This document shows positions 59,318 to 64,000 of a DNA stretch of 64,000 nt, piece by piece. The translations under genes were made by a program, and so were the position numbers. Each line of letters opens with the position of its first letter. Position 1 is the stretch's first letter. Source of the DNA: DATKZM01 sp035527975. Lineage in GTDB: Bacteria > Pseudomonadota > Alphaproteobacteria > JAPULJ01. The DNA lies in contig DATKZM010000127.1 in NCBI GenBank assembly GCA_035527975.1, forward strand, positions 30,004-94,003, written 5' to 3'. Under the pieces are notes generated by a model. It saw only the letters and a program-made list of their open reading frames with translations, was not told the DNA's origin and made no database searches.

Positions 59318-60490
59318 GTGAGCAGGTCCCCGGTGAAACCGGCCAACAGCGTTCTCTCAAGTTTCGGAATGACCGTTTTCGAGGTCATGTCACGCCTTGC
59401 CAACGAGCACGGCTCGATCAATCTCGGCCAGGGCTTCCCCGAGGGCACCGGGCCGGCCGATGTCCGCGCCGTAGCGCAGGACGCGCTTGAGAACGGCTGG
59501 AACCAGTATCCGCCGATGATGGGTCTGCCTGAATTGCGCCAGGCTGTGGCGGCGCACAACAAGCGGTTCTACGGGTTGGAGATCGACTGGCAGACGGAGA
59601 CGATGGTGACCTCCGGCGCCACCGAGGCGCTCGCAGCCTGTCTTCTCGGTCTCATCGAGCCAGGCGACGAAGTCGTCCTGATCGAGCCGCTATACGACAG
59701 CTATCTGCCGATGGTGCGACGCGGCGGCGGGATCCCCAAGCTGGTGCGCGTCGAGCCGCCCGACTGGACGCTGCCGCGCGAGGCGTTGGCCGAGGCCTTC
59801 TCCGACAGGACCAAGCTGATCCTGCTGAACTCGCCGATGAACCCGGCGGCCAAGGTCTTCGACCGCGACGAGCTCGCCTTCATCGCCGATCTGGTGAAAA
59901 AGCATGACGCCTACGCGGTTTGCGACGATGCCTACGAGCACATCCTGTTCGACGGCCGCGAGCATGTGCCGCTGATGACCTTGCCGGGCATGCGCGAGCG
60001 CTGCGTGCGCATCGGCTCGGCCGGCAAGACCTTCTCGGTGACCGGCTGGAAGGTTGGCTACGTCACCGGGTGTCTCGCGCTCCTCAAACCCATCAGCCGG
60101 TGCCACCAGTTCCTCGTCTTCACCACGGCGCCCAATCTGCAGGCCGCGGTCGCCTACGGGCTCGCCAAGGACGATGGCTATTTTCGCGGACTTGCCGGCG
60201 AGCTCGAGGCCAAGCGCGACCGCTTCGGCTCGGGGCTCGCCGATATCGGCTTCGAGGTGCTCGACTGCCAGGGCACCTACTTCATCACCGGCGACTTCCG
60301 CCCGCTCGGCTTCAATGGCAACGATGTCGAGTTCTGCAAGCACATCACGATCGAGGCCGGCGTGACCGGCGTGCCGGTCAGTGCCTTCTACCAGGACGAC
60401 CCGCCGACGCATTTCGCGCGGTTTTCCTTCTGCAAGCCCGACGACGTGCTCGACGAGGCGGTGGCGCGCCTGAATGCGCATTTCGCCTAG
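59318..60490 (+). CDS. PLP-dependent aminotransferase (kynurenine/methionine aminotransferase-like)
   Basis: A 390-residue class I/II aminotransferase: HGSINLGQGFPEGTGPADVR, NQYPPMMGLPELRQAVAAHN, SGATEALAACLLGLIEPGDE, LNSPMNPAAKVFDRDELAFI, the lysine in GSAGKTFSVTGWKVGYVTG, and the final arginine in ARFSFCKPDDVLDEAVA. The YPPMMG and GQGFPEG patterns are those of the KAT/YbdL group, which acts on kynurenine, methionine and glutamine. GTG at 59318 is used; a TTG three codons upstream is an alternative. It is unrelated to the AspC-type enzyme at 55184. The exported protein gene follows after 31 bp. Confidence 0.9.
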   Translation: MSRSPVKPANSVLSSFGMTVFEVMSRLANEHGSINLGQGFPEGTGPADVRAVAQDALENGWNQYPPMMGLPELRQAVAAHNKRFYGLEIDWQTETMVTSGATEALAACLLGLIEPGDEVVLIEPLYDSYLPMVRRGGGIPKLVRVEPPDWTLPREALAEAFSDRTKLILLNSPMNPAAKVFDRDELAFIADLVKKHDAYAVCDDAYEHILFDGREHVPLMTLPGMRERCVRIGSAGKTFSVTGWKVGYVTGCLALLKPISRCHQFLVFTTAPNLQAAVAYGLAKDDGYFRGLAGELEAKRDRFGSGLADIGFEVLDCQGTYFITGDFRPLGFNGNDVEFCKHITIEAGVTGVPVSAFYQDDPPTHFARFSFCKPDDVLDEAVARLNAHFA

Positions 60491-60521
60491 ATCCACCCCG
60501 CGACCAGGAGCAAGCGCGACG

Positions 60522-61799
60522 ATGGGAAAAGCGACAGCAATCTCAAAAGCGGTGATCGGGGCGGGCGCGATCTGGCTCGCAACCTCGCCCGCCTTGGCGG
60601 AGACGACGAATGTCCCGCGCGTGCTCATCGAGCGGCTCTGCGCCGGCCGCAAGCCGTGCAAGCTCGCTGGTGTCGAACCCGCGGGAAGGATCAGCACCGG
60701 ACGGCCGATCACCGTGATCGAGCTTTCGCTCGGCAAGCAACCGCGCGGGCGAACGGTCAGCAATCCCCGCTTCGGCTGCCGGCCGCATCGCCGCGAGTTC
60801 TGGATGATCAGCCCCGGCATCCCGCAACGCCTTCTCGATCTCTGTAACGACGGCTACGGGGCCGCGGGGCTGGGTGAGGATGTGGTCGATTTCGATGACA
60901 ACAAGCTGACCCACGAGCAAAGCGGCGGCTCGGCCTGGCGCTGGAGCAATTCCAAATCGATCCAGCTCTGGCCGCTGCGCATGCGCGCACAAAGTCGTTG
61001 TTCCTTTCACACGGCGGCGCCTGGCTTCGCGCTCAAGCGCTGGAACTGGACCCGGTTTCGCGGGCAGGGCGCCTACGCCGTCACCAACCGGTGCCGCAAA
61101 CCGGCCCCGAACGAGGAGCAGGGTGCGTGCGAGCTCGGCAAGGCCGCCGGCCGTTTCGTGCTGATCCCGAAGATCGCGACCGAGGTCGAGGGCGCGCCGC
61201 ATCTGGGGACCTGCGCTGCGATGATCGATGCTTCGGGCAAGAATGGGTTCGTCACATTGGGCAAGGCAACCGGCCGCAAGGCACCCTGGGTGAAGGCGCT
61301 GCTGATCTCGGACCGCGAGCTTCTGGTCACGGTGGCCGACCGCGAGTTTGCCACCGGCGGGCCAAGCTGGGTGCATGACGATCACCTGGAGATCTGGCAG
61401 GGCCTGCCCCTGGGCACCGACAAATGCGGCGAGGCGAAGAAGGAACTCCGGCAATGGGGCCTGCGGGTCGCCGATGCTCGTATCTTTGCCGCGCACGGCC
61501 GGGCCGAGGCGCTGACCGTGCTGGCGCGCAGCCGCAAGCAGGAGAACGGGCTCACCATTGCCTCCTTCCGCCTGCGCCTGGAATTCAAGGCGGAAGGCCT
61601 CACGGTGGTCTACAGCAAGGCCAACCGTCGTCGCCAACGCCTGATGATAGCGACCAGCCGGCTGAAATACCGCGATCCAACCTCGCTCGGCGAGGCCTAC
61701 CCGATCCCCAGGGGCGCGGCGCGCTGCGTCATGCAGAACGGCGTGCTCGACGTGATCCAGAGCGGCAACTTCCACGCCATCATCCAATCGGAGAAGTGA
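60522..61799 (+). CDS. Exported hypothetical protein
   Basis: A 425-residue protein with a signal peptide (MGKATAISKAVIGAGAIWLA, ending TSPALAE). The mature part has many cysteines in spaced pairs (LCAGRKPCKL, FGCRPHRREF, LLDLCNDGYG, RCSFHTAAPG, NRCRKPAPNEEQGACELG, GTCAAMIDASG, DKCGEAKKEL, ARCVMQNG), suggesting several disulfides and a secreted beta-rich fold. No family is recognised. It starts 31 bp after the aminotransferase gene, with GGAG a little upstream, and may share its transcript. The tRNA-His gene follows 136 bp later. Confidence 0.78.
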   Translation: MGKATAISKAVIGAGAIWLATSPALAETTNVPRVLIERLCAGRKPCKLAGVEPAGRISTGRPITVIELSLGKQPRGRTVSNPRFGCRPHRREFWMISPGIPQRLLDLCNDGYGAAGLGEDVVDFDDNKLTHEQSGGSAWRWSNSKSIQLWPLRMRAQSRCSFHTAAPGFALKRWNWTRFRGQGAYAVTNRCRKPAPNEEQGACELGKAAGRFVLIPKIATEVEGAPHLGTCAAMIDASGKNGFVTLGKATGRKAPWVKALLISDRELLVTVADREFATGGPSWVHDDHLEIWQGLPLGTDKCGEAKKELRQWGLRVADARIFAAHGRAEALTVLARSRKQENGLTIASFRLRLEFKAEGLTVVYSKANRRRQRLMIATSRLKYRDPTSLGEAYPIPRGAARCVMQNGVLDVIQSGNFHAIIQSEK

Positions 61800-61935
61800 G
61801 ATTGCCGCTGGCGGCCTTGCCTTTTGTCCGTCTTGCCATAGATGGAAGAGGCCGTCGCCCGGAACGCCCCGACTTTGGCGTCGTCGCCTTGACGGCGGCG
61901 AGGCACGGGGGTAAGGGGAAGGTCTTCACGATACG

Positions 61936-62012
61936 GCGGGTGTAGCTCAGTTGGTTAGAGCGCCTGGTTGTGGTCCAGGAGGTCGCGGGTTCAAATCCCG
62001 TCACTCGCCCCA
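61936..62012 (+). tRNA. tRNA-His (anticodon GTG)
   Basis: A complete 77-base cloverleaf with encoded CCA. Acceptor GCGGGTG pairs with CACTCGC (one G-U), D stem GCTC/GAGC, anticodon stem CCTGG/CCAGG around TTGTGGT, T arm GCGGGTTCAAATCCCGT. The base before position 1 (61935) is G and faces C73, as the extra G-1 of tRNA-His requires. Anticodon GTG reads CAC and CAT. Confidence 0.97.
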
Positions 62013-62373
62013 TTTTTTCAAATATTTAGGCAAATTTTTAGAAATAATCTAATCAATGAAGTTGGCTTGATGTAACAATCGCGGTAACACTCGCGAACCT
62101 CGTCGAGCCCTTCCTATCGAAAAATTGCGGTGCGGCCGTGCGGGTACCGGATGCCCCACCGGGACATCGAGCTGCAAGAGCTGATCTTTCATCTGCGCGA
62201 ATATTCGCTCCGCGCACTAGAGTCCGCTGGTGAGTTGCTGGGTCGTGTTGGCGCGCGGCCGGGCCACAAAAGGTGCTCGACACGACTCAACGGGCTCCAG
62301 CGGCTTCCTGGCGAGTCTGAGGAGTCGTTGCGTGTCGAGGGCGGTTTTACGACTTGTCGCATCCGCTCCTTAT
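62013..62373. other. AT-rich then mixed intergenic stretch between tRNA-His and IS element
   Basis: The first 80 bases after the tRNA are markedly AT-rich with a T-run that may end tRNA transcription; the rest returns to high GC and contains only weak open frames, one from 62130 (MRPCGYRMPHRDIELQELIF) without recognised similarity. tRNA 3' ends are usual integration sites, but no repeat of the tRNA end is visible in the window, so an integrated island is not shown. Confidence 0.5.
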
Positions 62374-62407
62374 GTCCGCTCTCCGGGGGAGCGTGTTGCA
62401 AAACTCT
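62374..62407 (+). repeat. IS1182-family left inverted repeat
   Basis: Begins GTCCGCTCTCCGGGGGAGCG and ends TGTTGCAAAACTCT; matches the right repeat reversed with differences only in the inner CG-rich block. Confidence 0.8.
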
Positions 62408-62498
62408 GCGGGGCTTGCGGGCTGGTGATCTGCCTTTTGGTGCGAGGGTCGGATCATTTTCGGGGTTGGATTGAGGAGGCTGCGAGTCGGTTCGGCGC

Positions 62499-63902
62499 TC
62501 ACGCCGCACACCGGGTCGCGGGTCTTGGCGGGGCCGGGAACAGCAGCTTGGCGAGCCTTCTGAGGTTCTGGGCGGTTGCGGTGAGCAGCACCTCGTCCTT
62601 GGCGCCATTGAGCCCGCGCAGGCGCAACCGGCTGAGTTTGTGGATGCCCTTCATGTGGGCGAACTTCACTTCTACCTTTTTGCGTTCGCGGCACGAGATC
62701 TGGAAGGCTTGCGTGTTGGCGAGCGCACGGACGTGGTCGCGCACGTCCTCGTCGATGTCACGGGAGAGCTTTCGGGCGACCGCCGTCGTGCATCGGGGCT
62801 TGAGCGCGCAGGTCGAGCAATCGGCCTTGCGCGCGCGATAAGGCAGGATGCGGCCCTGGTCGATGACACCGGAATGGGTGAGCTCGGCCCCGGCCGGACA
62901 GATGTAGACATTGCGCGCGCGGTCGAAGACGAAGTCCTCCTTGGTGAACCGTCCACCCGTCTGCTGCGACTTGTCCCAGACGGGCACGTGCGGGGTGATG
63001 CCCCGGTCCCAGAGCCACTTCAGGAACCTGGCTGCGCCGTAGGCGGTATCACCCGCGATCCGCTCGGGCGCCAGGCCGAAGCGGCGTTCGACCCGCGCCA
63101 CCATCGTCTCGGCAACCGCGATCTCGTCCGTCCGATTGGCGCGGCTGCCCTCGGCATCGACGATGATGCCGAGCTTGTTGTCGATCAGGTAGTTCGCGTC
63201 GTAGGCAAAGAACGGCCCGGAGCGCTTCCGGCTGACCCACGAGGCCTGCGGATCGGTCAGAGAGATCGCCTTCTGTGGCTTGGCTGCGCTCCCCTCGCCG
63301 CCGCTACCCTCGCCATCGCCCTCCGTCTCATCGCTGCGCGCCGCGTCGAGCGCTGCGAGATACTCGCGAACGGCACGCGATGCTTCTTGCGACCGCGGCC
63401 AATCGCCCGGCCCGTCGCCGGGTACACGCTTGTTCTTATCGACGTCGGCCTTGATCAAGCTCGCATCGATGGAAAACGCCTCGCCACCGACAAGGCCCCT
63501 CGCCAGGCACGTCGCCACCACATGCTCGAACACACAGCGCAACACCTCGCTCTCGCGAAACCGTTCGTGCCGGGCGCGGGAGAACACCGAATGGTTGGGC
63601 AGCCGATCCTCGATACCCAGCCCGCAGAACCAACGATAAGCCAGGTTCACCTGCACTTCGGCGCAGAGGCCGCGCTCCGAGCGGATCGCAAACACGTAGC
63701 CGACGATCAGCATCCGGATCAGCAGCTCAGGGTCGATAGACGGCCGACCCGTGTGCGAGTAGTACGGCGCAAGCTCCTTGTGCAGCCAGCCGAGGTCGAG
63801 AACAGCATCGATCTTGCGCACAAGATGATCAGGCGGCACCACCTCGTCGAGATCGAATGCGTAGAAAAACTGACCTTGTCCGCGCTCTCCACGACCCATC
63901 AT
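62499..63902 (-). CDS. IS1182-family transposase
   Basis: A 467-residue DDE transposase. IS1182 landmarks: GQGQFFYAFDLDEVVPPDHL, PSIDPELLIRMLIVGYVFAI, NLAYRWFCGLGIEDRLPNHS, SIDASLIKADVDKNKR (first catalytic Asp region), AGDTAYGAARFLKWLWDRGI, ICPAGAELTHSGV and CSTCALKPRC, then KKVEVKFAHMKGIHKLSRLR with the late catalytic Glu. MMGRGERGQ at 63902 is the family-like start; an ATG 10 codons upstream also fits. The frame is intact, so the element may be active. A low-complexity Glu/Gly stretch (TEGDGEGSGGEGSAA) lies in the middle. Confidence 0.93.
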   Translation of the reverse strand: MMGRGERGQGQFFYAFDLDEVVPPDHLVRKIDAVLDLGWLHKELAPYYSHTGRPSIDPELLIRMLIVGYVFAIRSERGLCAEVQVNLAYRWFCGLGIEDRLPNHSVFSRARHERFRESEVLRCVFEHVVATCLARGLVGGEAFSIDASLIKADVDKNKRVPGDGPGDWPRSQEASRAVREYLAALDAARSDETEGDGEGSGGEGSAAKPQKAISLTDPQASWVSRKRSGPFFAYDANYLIDNKLGIIVDAEGSRANRTDEIAVAETMVARVERRFGLAPERIAGDTAYGAARFLKWLWDRGITPHVPVWDKSQQTGGRFTKEDFVFDRARNVYICPAGAELTHSGVIDQGRILPYRARKADCSTCALKPRCTTAVARKLSRDIDEDVRDHVRALANTQAFQISCRERKKVEVKFAHMKGIHKLSRLRLRGLNGAKDEVLLTATAQNLRRLAKLLFPAPPRPATRCAA

Positions 63903-63966
63903 GGCCCGATCCCGTCGATGTTCCTCTTCCAAAGGACAGAATCACCCTCCGGTCCATAACTCAACG

Positions 63967-64000
63967 AGAGTTTTGCAACACGCTCCGGGGCAAAGCGGAC
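63967..64000 (-). repeat. IS1182-family right inverted repeat
   Basis: Reversed copy of the left repeat, AGAGTTTTGCAACACGCTCC followed by GGGGCAAAGCGGAC up to the last base of the window. Confidence 0.8.

Larger units (their letters stand above)
62374..64000. mobile_element. IS1182-family insertion sequence (right end at window edge)
   Basis: A 34-bp inverted repeat bounds it: 62374-62407 (GTCCGCT ... GCGTGTTGCAAAACTCT) and, reversed, 63967-64000. The last 18 bases inside (AGCGTGTTGCAAAACTCT) match exactly; a few bases in the outer CG-rich part differ. The right repeat ends exactly at the window edge, so target duplication cannot be checked. It carries one transposase gene on the minus strand. 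Confidence 0.85.

Noticed and set aside
62130..62474. Possible gene of 114 codons after tRNA-His
   Set aside because: It runs into the IS left end, has no recognised similarity and no convincing ribosome site.
1..64000. CRISPR arrays, retrons or phage blocks
   Set aside because: No regularly spaced repeats, reverse transcriptase or structural phage genes were seen on either strand.

Overview
The window is GC-rich chromosomal DNA whose gene style (ECF sigma with a membrane anti-sigma, parE, hopanoid-type HpnL, a sigma54-driven glnB-glnA pair followed upstream by an aspartate-type aminotransferase) points to an alphaproteobacterium, most like Rhodospirillales. This is inferred from gene content and order; no 16S or other definitive marker is present.

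Layout. 1-3.3 kb: the tail of a MerR regulator, a Rap1a/Tai-like secreted protein, an overlapping sigma factor / anti-sigma / periplasmic metal-sensor trio and a six-EF-hand exported protein. 3.5-7.0 kb: a reductive-dehalogenase-like iron-sulfur protein, YtoQ and an acyl/aryl-CoA ligase. 7.3-37.2 kb: a large catabolic island. Its left half (8.3-19.2 kb) holds a hydrolase/GNAT/FAH/MetE-like operon, a Rieske oxygenase, a CoA ligase with an N-terminal helix-turn-helix-like extension, a QueG-like Fe-S protein, a RidA protein, a PaaK-type ligase and a TetR regulator. A shared palindrome lies before three of the transcription units and a related motif lies before the TetR gene, so this looks like one regulon. 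The middle (19.3-30.4 kb) has the binding protein and both permeases of a Liv-type ABC importer, a 2-aminobenzoyl-CoA monooxygenase/reductase-like fusion with its MarR regulator, another PaaK-type ligase, a second MetE-like protein and a UbiD-family decarboxylase. The right part (30.5-37.2 kb) has a CII-like HTH protein, a Ser/Thr kinase, a secreted triple-repeat protein, and an operon-like run LLM oxidoreductase-RidA-MarR-LivG-LivF that supplies the missing ATPases. Together these genes suggest uptake, CoA activation, oxygenation and ring breakdown of an aromatic acid, perhaps nitrogen-bearing or methoxylated; the exact substrate cannot be read from sequence.

37.4-48.2 kb is mostly housekeeping: HAD hydrolase, RhlE-like helicase, isochorismatase-family hydrolase, parE, SDR, thioesterase and a GST. 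Between the last two sits the most unusual feature: about 830 bp of AT-rich DNA carrying one unknown membrane-anchored gene, bounded by an exact 16-bp direct repeat that rebuilds the 5' end of the GST gene. 48.3-52.8 kb is a second small catabolic group (methyltransferase, Rieske oxygenase, MaoC-like, alpha/beta hydrolase, LLM). 53-61.8 kb carries glnA, glnB, two aminotransferases, an LpxL-like acyltransferase overlapping an HpnL-like membrane protein, and exported proteins of unknown function. The window ends with tRNA-His, an AT-rich unassigned stretch and a nearly complete IS1182-family element whose inverted repeats are both visible.
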